A stretch of DNA of 64,000 nucleotides from Candidatus Thiodiazotropha endolucinida (GCF_001715975.1 NZ_MARB01000024.1:1-64000), one strand, 5' to 3'; positions 17,163-27,381 are shown, counted from the stretch's first letter. The notes: generated by a model from the sequence alone, not told the origin. A program made the numbers and translations.

Positions 17163-19291
17163 TGTTCTTCTGGTACGTTGCAGCGTTTAAAGAAATCGTA
17201 GTGATCTATCGCTTCGAGGATACCCAACGCGTGTGCGCGGCTGGCAAAATAGATCCGTTCGTGATCGATCATATGCGACAGCTCTTCATGGTGACGGTTG
17301 GCCACCACCACCGCCAGGGTGTTGCCCCGCATCATATCCTCATCGGCACCGGAGCCACCCGCCACCAGGATATGCTCCAGCGGAATATCCAGACGCTGGG
17401 CCACATAGCGCAGGGCCTGTCCCTTGGAGGCGCGGGACGGCAGGATATCGAGGAACTGCCCGAAGGCGTGGATCACATTGCAGGTCAGCTCCTCCTTGTG
17501 CAGCAGGGTATTGATCTCATCCACCGAGGGCGCCTTGTTGGGGTCGTAGTGATAGGCGATCTTGAAATAACTCTGTTCCTGTTTGGATTGCGGCTTGATT
17601 CCCGGCAGGTTCGCCAACACCCGGCGCACACTCTTCGGCTGCCACAGATGATCGATATGCTCGATCCAGAAGTCATCGATGGAGAGCCCCTGGGTATAGT
17701 GGATCTTGGTGCCGAGACTGGTGATCAATACATCGGGGATGGGTATTGAGAACTTCTTCATCACCGAGAGGGCGTCATCCAGGCGCCTGCCGGTGGCGAT
17801 ACCGAAGGTCGCGCACTTTCTGTTTTGCCGTACAACCTCGATAAACTGTTTGAGTCCCGAGGGATTGCCGAGAAGATTCTGATCGAGATCGGTAAAGATG
17901 GACCGATCCCGGTAGCGATGCTTGACATGCTTCGGCGGTTTGGTGGGCAGCCGATCGTATCCCGATGGCAGTGGTTCGATGCTGGAAAAGTATTTCCTGG
18001 CGTGGGCCTTCCATGAATAGTGCTTGCGTACTCCGGTCAAGCCTTTGTGGGAATATTTCTGCCACAGGGTATTGTCATGCAAAATCTTAAGCAGGCTGCT
18101 GCGGATCGATTTCTTGTCCAGGGGGTCAACCAACAATCCATTGTTACAATTGCCGATGATATCGACCGGTCCGCCGTTCTCCGTGGCGATCAACGGCAAA
18201 CCGCTGGCGGCCGCTTCTAGCAGGGTCAGCCCGAAGGGTTCGGTCAGGGCCGGGTTGATGAAGACACCCTTCGTTAACGCCGCCAGACGGTAAATATCGG
18301 GCACCTCTTTGGCCAGGTGGCGTTTCGGGAGCGCCACGTTGCCATACAGGTCATAGAGGTCGATCATCATCAACAGTTCGGTCATCACCGATTGCGGGCC
18401 GCTCTCCATATCCCGAATATCATCACGATTACCGGCCACGATCACCAGGTTGGCCGCCTTCTGCAGCTGGCTAGATTCACCATACACCTCGAGCAGGGTA
18501 AGGATATTCTTACGCTCGTCGGGACGTGACAAGGCGAGGATGATCGGTTTTTCAGGCTGTTGAAGGAAACGTGCCAGGCTCTTGGCAAAGGGGATCTCGT
18601 CGGCGGTGATGTCGGGTGGATGAAACTGGGTCAGATCGGTACCCGGTGGAATCACCGCCATATTATCCGGCTGATAGTAGTTGTAGAGACTGTACTGCTC
18701 TTCTATCTCGTTATGGGTGCTGGTTATGACCAGATCCGCGTTGGCCAGCAGCTCCTCTTCGGCCTCGATGCGCCGGTCCATGTTGTAGCGCTGGTCGATC
18801 TCCCGTCCCGACAGCCCCTTGGCGAGTAATTGATGCCGCTTGTCACGCCCCAGGGAGTGTCCGGTATGCACCAGAGGGACGCCAAGCAGGTGGGAGAGCC
18901 TGACACCGACATAGCCGGCATCGGCATAGTGGCTGTGGACGATATCCGGCATGTGTGTTTGTTCATTCAGCCAGCTGAGCAGGTTATCCATGAAGCTGTC
19001 GAGATGGTCCCAAAGGGTCTCTTTCATCAGATAGCCGTCGGGGCCCGCATCGACGCGTACGATCCTCGCCTTGGATGAGAGGGGTTCGATGGTCTCGGCA
19101 TAGTCATCGCTGACATCGGTATCAACCACCCGCCGTGTCACAAGATCTACCTGGGTAACCGCGTCCAACTCCGCCAGCGCCCTGGCGAGATCGACCACAT
19201 ATTTGGTTTGCCCCCCGGTGTCGGCATCGCGCCCGAGTTCAAGATCATGTCCGCGTATCAGGCCGTGCACGCTTATCAAACAGATATACAT
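17159..19291 (-). CDS. sps: sucrose-phosphate synthase with C-terminal HAD domain
   Basis: 710 residues. The N-terminal about 450 residues are a GT4 glycosyltransferase: the donor/acceptor motif near the start (ISVHGLIRGHDLELGRDADT), GHSLGRDKRHQLL, and the EPFGLTLLEAAASGLP nucleotide-sugar motif. It joins UDP-glucose and fructose 6-phosphate. Residues about 462-700 are an HAD domain like sucrose phosphatase whose motif I reads TDLDQNLLG: both aspartates (468, 470) remain but the Thr after them is Asn, so activity is uncertain. A complete separate phosphatase follows directly. Such fused SPS proteins occur in methanotrophs, cyanobacteria and sulfur oxidisers. Sucrose is probably made here as an osmolyte or carbon store. 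Confidence 0.9.
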   Translation of the reverse strand: MYICLISVHGLIRGHDLELGRDADTGGQTKYVVDLARALAELDAVTQVDLVTRRVVDTDVSDDYAETIEPLSSKARIVRVDAGPDGYLMKETLWDHLDSFMDNLLSWLNEQTHMPDIVHSHYADAGYVGVRLSHLLGVPLVHTGHSLGRDKRHQLLAKGLSGREIDQRYNMDRRIEAEEELLANADLVITSTHNEIEEQYSLYNYYQPDNMAVIPPGTDLTQFHPPDITADEIPFAKSLARFLQQPEKPIILALSRPDERKNILTLLEVYGESSQLQKAANLVIVAGNRDDIRDMESGPQSVMTELLMMIDLYDLYGNVALPKRHLAKEVPDIYRLAALTKGVFINPALTEPFGLTLLEAAASGLPLIATENGGPVDIIGNCNNGLLVDPLDKKSIRSSLLKILHDNTLWQKYSHKGLTGVRKHYSWKAHARKYFSSIEPLPSGYDRLPTKPPKHVKHRYRDRSIFTDLDQNLLGNPSGLKQFIEVVRQNRKCATFGIATGRRLDDALSVMKKFSIPIPDVLITSLGTKIHYTQGLSIDDFWIEHIDHLWQPKSVRRVLANLPGIKPQSKQEQSYFKIAYHYDPNKAPSVDEINTLLHKEELTCNVIHAFGQFLDILPSRASKGQALRYVAQRLDIPLEHILVAGGSGADEDMMRGNTLAVVVANRHHEELSHMIDHERIYFASRAHALGILEAIDHYDFFKRCNVPEEQ

Positions 19292-19802
19292 AGCGTATTA
19301 CAGATATGAAGCAACCCTTGGATACATCCTTTCAGGTTATTGGTTGTCGTTTGGCCTGGCGCAGATCCGTTAGTGATTAGGTTATTGCCAGGCTCCTGTC
19401 TTATTTTACTTTAACCCCATGTTAACAAAATTAGCCGGAGATTGCTGGGCAATGGGGTGAGCTTGCTTCCCTTCACTCAAACTCTTCTGCCAGAAGATTC
19501 AATAATACGGCTGCTGCATGCAGGTAACTCGTCAATATCATTGCGCTAATTATCTTGATATTCACGCTATGGATACGACTATTCATACAGATGCCGGTTG
19601 AATACCTATGGACATATAATCACAGCTGCAGATGAGTGACACAAAACAGGGGTAATTGATGTCGCGCCTGGTTAGGCGGACAAATTGTGGCTTTATTTGT
19701 AACCCTGGTTTAACTATAAAGAAGTTCTGAGCACACCCATCGACGGCTTTGTCGAAACCCCATACGCCATACTATGGAGGTGAGCCACTGCGGGGAGACA
19801 CA
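19292..19802. other. divergent promoter region between sps and lutA
   Basis: About 510 bases separating two operons that read outward. No ORF, repeat or clear operator was recognised; both promoters must lie here. Confidence 0.5.
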
Positions 19803-20570
19803 ATGCCCGAAAAGAAGCGATACCCTGCCAAGCCTGAGAAGATCTATTTCTTCGCCACCTGCCTGGTGGACCTGCTCTATCCCGAGGCCGGGCTTGCCGG
19901 TATGCAGTTGATCCGCAGAGATGGCGTCGAAGTCGTCTTTCCCCAGGATCAGACCTGTTGCGGACAACCGGCCTGGAACAGCGGTTATCGCGACGAAGCA
20001 CTACAGGTGGCGCAGCGGCAGCTTGCCTGCTTTCCCGAAGACTACCCCATCGTGGTGCCCTCGGGCTCCTGCGCCGGCATGATGCGTCACCACTACCCGA
20101 GGATGTTTCAGGAGAGCGGCGATCGTGATCGGGTCAATCAATTCTCCACGCGTGTCTATGAACTCACCGAGTTTCTGGTTCATATACTCAGGATCGACTT
20201 GAAGGATCTGGGACCGCCGATCAAGGTCGCCCTCCACACCTCCTGTTCAGCACGCCGGGAGATGGGGGTCGGCGGGGAACATGAGGCACTGCTCGAGCAG
20301 TTGTCGAATGTGGAGCTCCTGGAACAGGCGCGCAAACAGGAGTGCTGTGGATTCGGCGGCACCTTTGCGGTCAAGCAACCGGCCATCTCGGCAGAGATGG
20401 TCAGCGACAAGGCCAACGCCATCACCGCCACCGGTGCGGATATCCTGGTCAGCGGCGACTGTGGTTGCCTGATGAATATCGGCGGACATCTCGACTACCG
20501 GGACGAATCGATCGAGTGCCGCCACATCGCCAGCTTTATCTGGGAGCGCACCGATGCAACCGAGCGCTGA
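19803..20570 (+). CDS. lutA: LutA-type Fe-S oxidoreductase subunit
   Basis: 255 residues from the ATG at 19803, which has GGGGAG upstream; an in-frame TTG at 19749 is less likely. Two cysteine-rich CCG domains are visible: QTCCGQPAWNSGY near residue 40 and ECCGFGGTFAVK near 180, each with upstream partner cysteines (FATCL, HTSCSARR). This is the LutA/YkgE component of the lactate-utilisation complex that oxidises L-lactate to pyruvate with LutB and LutC. It overlaps lutB by 17 bases, so translation is coupled. No lactate permease or LutR-type regulator gene is adjacent. Confidence 0.9.
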   Translation: MPEKKRYPAKPEKIYFFATCLVDLLYPEAGLAGMQLIRRDGVEVVFPQDQTCCGQPAWNSGYRDEALQVAQRQLACFPEDYPIVVPSGSCAGMMRHHYPRMFQESGDRDRVNQFSTRVYELTEFLVHILRIDLKDLGPPIKVALHTSCSARREMGVGGEHEALLEQLSNVELLEQARKQECCGFGGTFAVKQPAISAEMVSDKANAITATGADILVSGDCGCLMNIGGHLDYRDESIECRHIASFIWERTDATER

Positions 20571-21972
20571 TTTCCATACCCGTATCGAGCAGGCCCTGGA
20601 CAATGCCCAACTCAAGGCGAGCCTGCGCTCCGCCATGGATGGATTGATGGCCAGCCGCAAGGCGTGTTTTCCCGATGCCGATGAATTGGAGACATTGCGC
20701 CTGAGGGGGGCGCAGATCCGTGCCAATTCACTGTCAAAACTGCCACAACTGTTGCAACAGCTGGAGCAGCGTTGCATCGACAACGGCATCCAGGTGCATT
20801 GGGCGGAAAACGTCGATGCGGCGAACCGGATTGTGCTTCAAATCATGCGGAGCCATCAGGCAGGGCTGCTGATCAAGGGAAAGTCGATGGTCTCCGAGGA
20901 GATGGATCTGAACCGCTTTCTGGAATCCCACGGAATCGAGTGCCTGGAATCGGACCTGGGCGAGTACATCCTGCAGCTCGCCGGCGAACCCCCTTCACAC
21001 ATCGTCGCGCCAGCCATTCATAAAACACGTCAGGAGATCGCCCAGCTGTTCAACGAAAAATTCCCTGATATCCCCTACAGCGACGACGTGGACACCCTGA
21101 CACGCAGCGCCCGTGGCATCCTGCGTGAAAAATTCTATCGCGCGGGTGTGGGCCTCTCCGGCGTCAACTTTGCCGTTGCCGAAAGCGGCACCCTCTGCCT
21201 GGTGGAGAACGAGGGCAATGGCCGCATGTGCACAACAGTGCCGCCGGTGCATATCGCGGTGACAGGGATCGAAAAGGTGGTGGAGAAGCTGGAGCATGTC
21301 CCCCCCCTGCTCAAACTGCTCACCCGCAGCGCCACCGGACAACCGATCACCACCTATTTCAATATGATCAGCTCCCCGCGCAAGCCGGGGGAGAAGGATG
21401 GACCGGAAGAGGTGCATCTGATCCTGCTCGACAATGGCCGATCGCGCATCTATGAAGACAACGAGCTGGTGAACACCCTGCGCTGTATCCGTTGCGGGGC
21501 CTGCATGAACCATTGCCCGATCTATACCCGCATCGGCGGCCATGCCTACGGCACAACCATCCCCGGCCCCATCGGGTCCATTCTGGAACCGCAGAAGGCG
21601 GGACTGGACAATCTGGGCGAACTGCCTGTCGCCTCCACCCTCTGCGGCGCCTGCGCCGAAGTCTGCCCGGTGCGTATCCCGATACCCACACTCCTCAATC
21701 GGCTGCGCTATGAGCGTGTACGAACCGACTATGACGGTACCACCCATGGACAGGGGAGCGGACGTAGATTGATGGAGGCCACAACATGGAAGGGCTGGAG
21801 CTGGCTACACCGAAATCCGGCGCTCTATCGCCTGGCCATGACCCTTGTCACGCGCCTGCGGAAAATCCTGCCCCTCGGTTTCGAGCCCTGGACCCGGGTC
21901 CGCGCCAGACCCCGCATCGCCGCCAAAACCCTGCATGAACAGGCACGCGAGGAGGGCTTCAATGACCGCTAA
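20554..21972 (+). CDS. lutB: LutB-type Fe-S/flavin-linked oxidoreductase subunit
   Basis: 472 residues with the LUD domain in the N-terminal 300 residues and two 4Fe-4S ferredoxin motifs, CIRCGACMNHCP and CGACAEVCP, at about 310-370. LutB is the central electron-carrying subunit of the LutABC lactate dehydrogenase. The ATG at 20554 lies inside the end of lutA with GGGAG before it, and the stop overlaps lutC by 11 bases. Length agrees with family members. Electrons probably enter the quinone pool. Confidence 0.9.
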   Translation: MQPSADFHTRIEQALDNAQLKASLRSAMDGLMASRKACFPDADELETLRLRGAQIRANSLSKLPQLLQQLEQRCIDNGIQVHWAENVDAANRIVLQIMRSHQAGLLIKGKSMVSEEMDLNRFLESHGIECLESDLGEYILQLAGEPPSHIVAPAIHKTRQEIAQLFNEKFPDIPYSDDVDTLTRSARGILREKFYRAGVGLSGVNFAVAESGTLCLVENEGNGRMCTTVPPVHIAVTGIEKVVEKLEHVPPLLKLLTRSATGQPITTYFNMISSPRKPGEKDGPEEVHLILLDNGRSRIYEDNELVNTLRCIRCGACMNHCPIYTRIGGHAYGTTIPGPIGSILEPQKAGLDNLGELPVASTLCGACAEVCPVRIPIPTLLNRLRYERVRTDYDGTTHGQGSGRRLMEATTWKGWSWLHRNPALYRLAMTLVTRLRKILPLGFEPWTRVRARPRIAAKTLHEQAREEGFNDR

Positions 21973-22633
21973 AGCCAGAGAGGCCATCCTGCAGCGACTG
22001 CGCAACAAGCAACCAAGCTTTGATACTCCGAGCCAGACCGTTGCCGTAGAGAACCCGACATGGCCAATGGAGGCGCGTATCGCCCGCTTCAAATCGATGC
22101 TCGAATCGGTGCGCGCCGAAGTCCATATCGTCGCTCCCGACAGCTGGACAGACACCCTGAAAACGGTAGCCACTGAAAAACAGATCGACAACCTGCTGTA
22201 TGCGAAACAGGGACCGTTGGCGCAAGCCATCGAGATTGCCTGGGGCGATACGCTGTTACCCAAGCTTGTTCATAACGAGCGCCCGATCGATGAATGGAAG
22301 GAGCAAATCTTCTATCACACCGATGCGGCAGTCACCTCAGCCAGGGCCGCCATTGCCGAGACCGGCAGCCTTATCCTATGGCCTGATGAACACGAACCCC
22401 GCACCTGGTCCCTGGTGCCGCCTGTTCATTTCGTTGTGGTGGATAGCGCGAAGCTCTACAACACCTTTGCCGAAGTGGTCGAGGCTGAACAGTGGGCGCG
22501 ACAGATGCCGACCAATGCCCTGCTGATATCGGGTCCATCCAAATCCGCCGATATTCAGCAGACCCTGGCGTATGGTGTGCATGGACCGACTGAATTGATC
22601 GTGATATTGCGTTCGCCCAAACAACAGGACTGA
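21962..22633 (+). CDS. lutC: LutC-type lactate utilisation protein
   Basis: 223 residues from the ATG at 21962 (MTAKAREAILQRL), with GGAGGG seven bases upstream inside the lutB end; earlier in-frame codons belong to lutB sequence in another frame. It is a LUD-domain protein with the conserved ETGSLILWPDEHEPRTWSLV stretch, and no cysteine clusters. It is the third gene of the lutABC operon and its product is required for lactate oxidation in characterised systems. Confidence 0.88.
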   Translation: MTAKAREAILQRLRNKQPSFDTPSQTVAVENPTWPMEARIARFKSMLESVRAEVHIVAPDSWTDTLKTVATEKQIDNLLYAKQGPLAQAIEIAWGDTLLPKLVHNERPIDEWKEQIFYHTDAAVTSARAAIAETGSLILWPDEHEPRTWSLVPPVHFVVVDSAKLYNTFAEVVEAEQWARQMPTNALLISGPSKSADIQQTLAYGVHGPTELIVILRSPKQQD

Positions 22634-22763
22634 CAGTTACAGGGATTTTGTAAGGTCAGAAAGAGTGACCTACAGTTATTACTGCGGAGTGCATAAACAT
22701 ACCATCCAACACCTGCTTCCAGGGGCCATCTAGAATCATAAAACATAACAGGGAGGCACCAAG

Positions 22764-24140
22764 ATGAAACATCGCAATATAACTGGTTCAGTACTGATCG
22801 GCTTAATGATTCTCGTGTTGATGGTCTCGGGGTGTGCCACTACCGATCCCTATCATTCTATGGCATGGACCGACGGTAATTGCCTTGACGCCGACAGCAG
22901 CGACTGCAAGCAGAGTTATTACCAGGAGCATTCAAAGTATGATCTGGCATTCGCCGAATTCACCGAACGCGGCAATGCTTTTAATGACGATTGGATAAAA
23001 CAGGTACTGGCCAAAATAGGCGAGCGCCAGCGGACACAGGGTGTGGTGACGATTGTTTTCATTCATGGCTGGAAGCACAATGCCGACGAAAACGACGAGA
23101 ATCTCAAAGACTTCAAAAAAACCCTGGAGTTGCTTGCTGAATCCGCGCAGCTTATCAACAGGCGCCTGGTCGGCGTCTACATAGGATGGCGCGGTAGCAG
23201 CATCGAGCTGCCCCTGCTCAAGGAACTGACCTTCTGGGATCGCAAGGCCGTCGCTCAAGAGGTCGGCAAGGGTGGCGTAACCCGGCTACTGTTGGAACTG
23301 GACAAGATCGACCGTGAAAACAAAAGAAACGTTTTGGCGATCGTGGGACACAGTTTCGGCGGTGCGATTACCGTTAGCGCAACGTCGGAAGTACTGACGG
23401 AAATCATAGTCAACGACAGACAGGAGCATGGCGGAAGGATCGGTGATGCGGTCATCGTGCTTAATCCGGCCATAGAAGCCAACCAATCATTGAGTATGGT
23501 TGAGGCGGCGGTAGACAATCAAAATACCAGCCTGAGAAATCCACTTTTTTACTCAATCAGCAGCGATGCGGATAGCGCAACCCACTACCTCTTTCCCATT
23601 GGCCAAACCATCGGCCTGTTATTTACCTGGCGTCAGAAGGATCTGCAAAGATCCTACTATTACGACCGACTCACCGATGAGAAGCTGGTGTTGCGGGAAG
23701 AACATCTCGATGCGGCAACCACCGGCAACTTTGCACCCTACCTGACTCACAGACTGACCATGAACAGGTCGGGCGATACACCTTATCCTTCTTTACTGCC
23801 CTGTGATGAGGTACCGGATGATTGCGTGCCTAAAGGACTGACAACGCTTGATGGCCACCCGACAATAGGCCCTCTCCCTGCAGACTATCCGTTGCAGTTT
23901 ATTAAAACCGATAAAACGGTAATGGCAGGCCATAACGATATTTTCAATCCACGGATCTTGACCTTTATCTACACCCTGATAGACGATGTCGTCCGCTATG
24001 CGGTTATTGACGATCCTGACTATAAATATGACGGCATAGCATCCGGCAATATCCTGTCAAGACCTGAAGATCTCAAACAGCGGTTCGGACGATTTTACGA
24101 TAAGATTCTGAACAAGATGCAGTACACCCCTGCAGATTAA
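22764..24140 (+). CDS. putative alpha/beta-hydrolase lipoprotein
   Basis: 458 residues. A lipoprotein signal peptide ends at the lipobox VSGCA near residue 24. An alpha/beta-hydrolase core follows: the oxyanion-side strand VTIVFIHGWKHNADEND near 95, and the nucleophile elbow VGHSFGGA near 195 with catalytic Ser in GHSFGG. A later His (GHNDIFNPR, about 395) is a candidate third triad residue. A lipase- or esterase-like function at the outer membrane is likely, but the substrate is unknown. It is a single gene, starting with GGGAGG upstream. Confidence 0.7.
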   Translation: MKHRNITGSVLIGLMILVLMVSGCATTDPYHSMAWTDGNCLDADSSDCKQSYYQEHSKYDLAFAEFTERGNAFNDDWIKQVLAKIGERQRTQGVVTIVFIHGWKHNADENDENLKDFKKTLELLAESAQLINRRLVGVYIGWRGSSIELPLLKELTFWDRKAVAQEVGKGGVTRLLLELDKIDRENKRNVLAIVGHSFGGAITVSATSEVLTEIIVNDRQEHGGRIGDAVIVLNPAIEANQSLSMVEAAVDNQNTSLRNPLFYSISSDADSATHYLFPIGQTIGLLFTWRQKDLQRSYYYDRLTDEKLVLREEHLDAATTGNFAPYLTHRLTMNRSGDTPYPSLLPCDEVPDDCVPKGLTTLDGHPTIGPLPADYPLQFIKTDKTVMAGHNDIFNPRILTFIYTLIDDVVRYAVIDDPDYKYDGIASGNILSRPEDLKQRFGRFYDKILNKMQYTPAD

Positions 24141-24228
24141 TCACATGAAGTTGATTGTTATCATGCATTGCACTGTTGAGGATTATAGAATTCATACACT
24201 CATGGGTGTGCGTTCTTATTTTATCTTC

Positions 24229-24255
24229 TAGACTTAGCCTAACGGGCCAAGTCTA
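24229..24255. terminator. candidate hairpin after hydrolase gene
   Basis: TAGACTTAGCC and GGCCAAGTCTA form a stem with one mismatch about 90 bases after the hydrolase stop. No T-run follows, so it could also be a dyad upstream of the next gene. Confidence 0.35.
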
Positions 24256-24388
24256 AGGAGAGCGCCGACGATCACATCACCATGGCCCGCAACATCGGGC
24301 GATCACATGACCATTCGTGTTGACAAATCCGGCTGCAGTCATGATTACAGGCAGGTAAACCGCCTCTCATATCCTAAGGGTCAAGCCT

Positions 24389-27232
24389 ATGGGTAATCGA
24401 CTCAACCAACAGAAGGATAACCGCAAGACCGAGATCACCGCTGATGCCCTGCTAAGCGTGATTCAAGGATTGATCGATGAGTCGCCGGACGGCGATCATT
24501 TAAAACATGATTTGAACCTGGATTGCCGTCTGGAGCACGACCTGGGGCTGGACAGCCTCGCCCGTACCGAACTGGTGGCGCGCATCAACAAAGCCTTCGC
24601 AATCCTGCTGCCGGATGAAGCATTGCTTGCCGAAACACCGCGTGCACTGATGACCCTGCTCACACAAGCAGCCGGGATGCCGGAAGTGGAGACAACAGCG
24701 GCACCGAAGGTATTGCCAACAGACAGGTCAATGCTCCCATCGGCGGCCTCGACCCTGATGGAGGTCCTGGCCTGGCATCTCGATCAGCAACCGGAGAGGA
24801 CACATATCCTACATTACGGCAATGACAGCGAACCCGATGAGATGAGCTACCGGGATCTATGGCAGGGTGCAACCCGGGTGGCAACAGGCTTATGGGAACG
24901 ATCGGTGCAGCCAGGCGACAGGGTGGCATTGATGCTGCCCACCGGCGTGAGCTATTTCCATAGTTTTTTCGGCGTTCTCCTGGCGGGCGCCGTGCCGGTA
25001 CCCATCTATCCACCCACACGCCCTTCGCAGCTGGAAGAGCATATGCGCCGCCATGGACGTATATTGCAAAACGCGGGTGTACACATACTGATCACGTTTC
25101 AGGAGGCGCACAGGGTAGCCCGCCTGTTCAGAACCCAGGTGCCTTCCCTACAGCACATCGTCGACTGGTCCGAGCTCGACAAAACGGCAGGCACGCCTCC
25201 CGCAACCATCAGGAACAGCCAGGATATCGCTTTTCTGCAATACTCATCGGGCAGCACGGGCGATCCCAAAGGCGTGATGCTCAGCCATGCCGACCTGTTG
25301 GCCAACATCCGCGCCATGGGGAAGGCGGTGGCGGTCACGCCCGAGGATGTCTTCGTCAGCTGGCTACCCCTCTATCACGATATGGGCCTGATCGGCGCCT
25401 GGCTCGGCAGCCTCTATTTCGCGATGCCGCTTGTGATCATGTCACCCCTGCATTTCCTGGCCCAGCCCTCCCGTTGGCTGTGGGCCATTCACCACCACCG
25501 GGGAACCCTCTCAGGGTCGCCCAACTTCGGCTACGAGCTCTGTCTCGGCAAGATAGGGGAAGATGAGATCGCGGGACTGGATCTCAGCTCCTGGCGCTTC
25601 GCTTTCAACGGCGCTGAACCCGTCAGCGCCACCACGCTGCGGGGATTTACCCGCCGTTACGCGCCATATGGCCTGAACGCCGACGCCCTGGCGCCGGTCT
25701 ACGGCCTGGCCGAGGTGGCGGTGGGGCTGGCCTTCCCGCCACCACGGCGCGGGCCTGTCATCGACCGGATCAACAGAGACCGTTTCATGCTCAACGGCGA
25801 GGCCCTTACCGCCGCGGAGGACGACCCCGATCCCCTCTCCATCGTGGCGTGCGGCAGACCACTGCCCGGTTACCGGGTGCAGGTGGTGGATGAGGCCGAT
25901 CGGCCACTCCCCGAGCGCAACGAGGGACGGCTCGAATTTCAGGGACCCTCCGCCACCCGCGGTTATTTCAACAATCCCGAAGCCACCAAAGGCCTCTATC
26001 GGGACGGCTGGCTGGATACCGGCGACCGTGCCTATCTCGCGGACGGCGACATCTACATTACCGGCCGTATCAAGGAGATGATTATTCGTGCCGGACGCAA
26101 CATCTACCCTTACGAACTGGAGCAGCTGGTCGGTGAGCTTCCCGGCATCCGCAAGGGTTGCGTGGCGGCATTCCCCAGCATCGATTCCGCCAACGGCAGC
26201 GAACAACTGGTCGTCGTGGCGGAGAGCCGGGAGAAGGACCCGCAACGCCTGGAAGCCCTGCGACAGGCAATCCGTGACAAGACCATCGACCTGCTCGGGA
26301 TGCCGCCGGACGATCTGTTGCTGGCGCCCCCGCATACCGTACTCAAAACCTCCAGCGGTAAACTGCGGCGGGGCGCCATGCGGACACTGTATGAACAGGG
26401 ACGCCTGGGACGGGGACAGCGCCCGCTGCCGTTACAGGTGATGAATCTGCTGCTGTCGGGCATGGCGCAGCGGCTGCGAACGATCCTTAAAGGTTCAGCA
26501 AGCTACCTGTTTGCACTCTATGCCTGGATCATTTTCTATACCCTGGTCCCGCTGGTATGGCTCTCGGTCGTGCTGCTGCCGCGCCTCCCCTGGCGCTGGA
26601 GAGTGATCCGTAAGGCGATTCGAATCCTGCGCGGCCTTACCGCCACACCGCTTCGTGTCGAGGGCCTGGAGCACCTTCCAGCAACCGATCGCCCCGTCAT
26701 CCTGGTCGCTAATCACGCCAGTTATCTCGACACCCTGGCGCTGATCGACGGCATACCCCGGGACTTCATCTATGTCGCCAAGCAGGAACTGGCGGTGAAG
26801 TTCTACTCCAGGCTGTTTCTGCAACGCCTCGATACGGTGTTCGTGGAGCGTTTCGATACCTTGCGCAGCGCCACCGCAACCGAGGAGTTCGCCAGACAGC
26901 TCGCGGCCGGCCGCTCCCTGGCCATCTATCCCGAAGGCACATTTCGGGCTGAACCGGGCTTGCTGCCGTTCCACATGGGGGCCTTTGTCACGGCAGCCAA
27001 AAGCGGCGCGACGGTATTACCGGTCACCCTAAGAGGCACCCGCGCCATCCTGCAATCCGACTCCAACTTCCCACACCATGGCGCCGTGCGGATCATCATC
27101 TCACCACCACTGGAACCGCAGGGAGATGATTGGGCGGAGGCCGTTCGCCTTCAGACCGCCGCGAGGGAGGAGATCGCCCGTCATTGCAATGAACAGAGCC
27201 TGCGGCATCAGGATCACATACAGACTGATTAA
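24389..27232 (+). CDS. ACP - fatty acyl-AMP ligase - PlsC acyltransferase fusion
   Basis: 947 residues. Residues about 15-95 form an acyl-carrier domain with the phosphopantetheine serine in LGLDSL (Ser56). About 115-690 is an adenylate-forming ligase with SSGSTGDPKGV near 286 and the YHDMGLIG motif typical of fatty acyl-AMP ligases; TGDRAYL and the Lys of SSGKLRR complete the fold. Two hydrophobic helices (about 705-740) lead to a PlsC acyltransferase with NHASYLD near 775 and YPEGTFR near 847. One chain could therefore activate a fatty acid, carry it on its own ACP and transfer it to a glycerolipid or other acceptor at the membrane. AAGGG precedes the ATG. The CapA-like gene follows after 149 bases. 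Product unknown. Confidence 0.85.
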   Translation: MGNRLNQQKDNRKTEITADALLSVIQGLIDESPDGDHLKHDLNLDCRLEHDLGLDSLARTELVARINKAFAILLPDEALLAETPRALMTLLTQAAGMPEVETTAAPKVLPTDRSMLPSAASTLMEVLAWHLDQQPERTHILHYGNDSEPDEMSYRDLWQGATRVATGLWERSVQPGDRVALMLPTGVSYFHSFFGVLLAGAVPVPIYPPTRPSQLEEHMRRHGRILQNAGVHILITFQEAHRVARLFRTQVPSLQHIVDWSELDKTAGTPPATIRNSQDIAFLQYSSGSTGDPKGVMLSHADLLANIRAMGKAVAVTPEDVFVSWLPLYHDMGLIGAWLGSLYFAMPLVIMSPLHFLAQPSRWLWAIHHHRGTLSGSPNFGYELCLGKIGEDEIAGLDLSSWRFAFNGAEPVSATTLRGFTRRYAPYGLNADALAPVYGLAEVAVGLAFPPPRRGPVIDRINRDRFMLNGEALTAAEDDPDPLSIVACGRPLPGYRVQVVDEADRPLPERNEGRLEFQGPSATRGYFNNPEATKGLYRDGWLDTGDRAYLADGDIYITGRIKEMIIRAGRNIYPYELEQLVGELPGIRKGCVAAFPSIDSANGSEQLVVVAESREKDPQRLEALRQAIRDKTIDLLGMPPDDLLLAPPHTVLKTSSGKLRRGAMRTLYEQGRLGRGQRPLPLQVMNLLLSGMAQRLRTILKGSASYLFALYAWIIFYTLVPLVWLSVVLLPRLPWRWRVIRKAIRILRGLTATPLRVEGLEHLPATDRPVILVANHASYLDTLALIDGIPRDFIYVAKQELAVKFYSRLFLQRLDTVFVERFDTLRSATATEEFARQLAAGRSLAIYPEGTFRAEPGLLPFHMGAFVTAAKSGATVLPVTLRGTRAILQSDSNFPHHGAVRIIISPPLEPQGDDWAEAVRLQTAAREEIARHCNEQSLRHQDHIQTD

Positions 27233-27381
27233 CGGTCTGAACGGATGGTTGGATTCTGCCATGCAACACTGTGTGTGATTGCACGATTGGGGCTGACTCC
27301 GCCATCTGATTTGCCGTACCGATTTCGGACTAAACTAGAAATCAGGCAAGGATAGTCTCTTGCGGCAGGCAGGAGTGTCTG

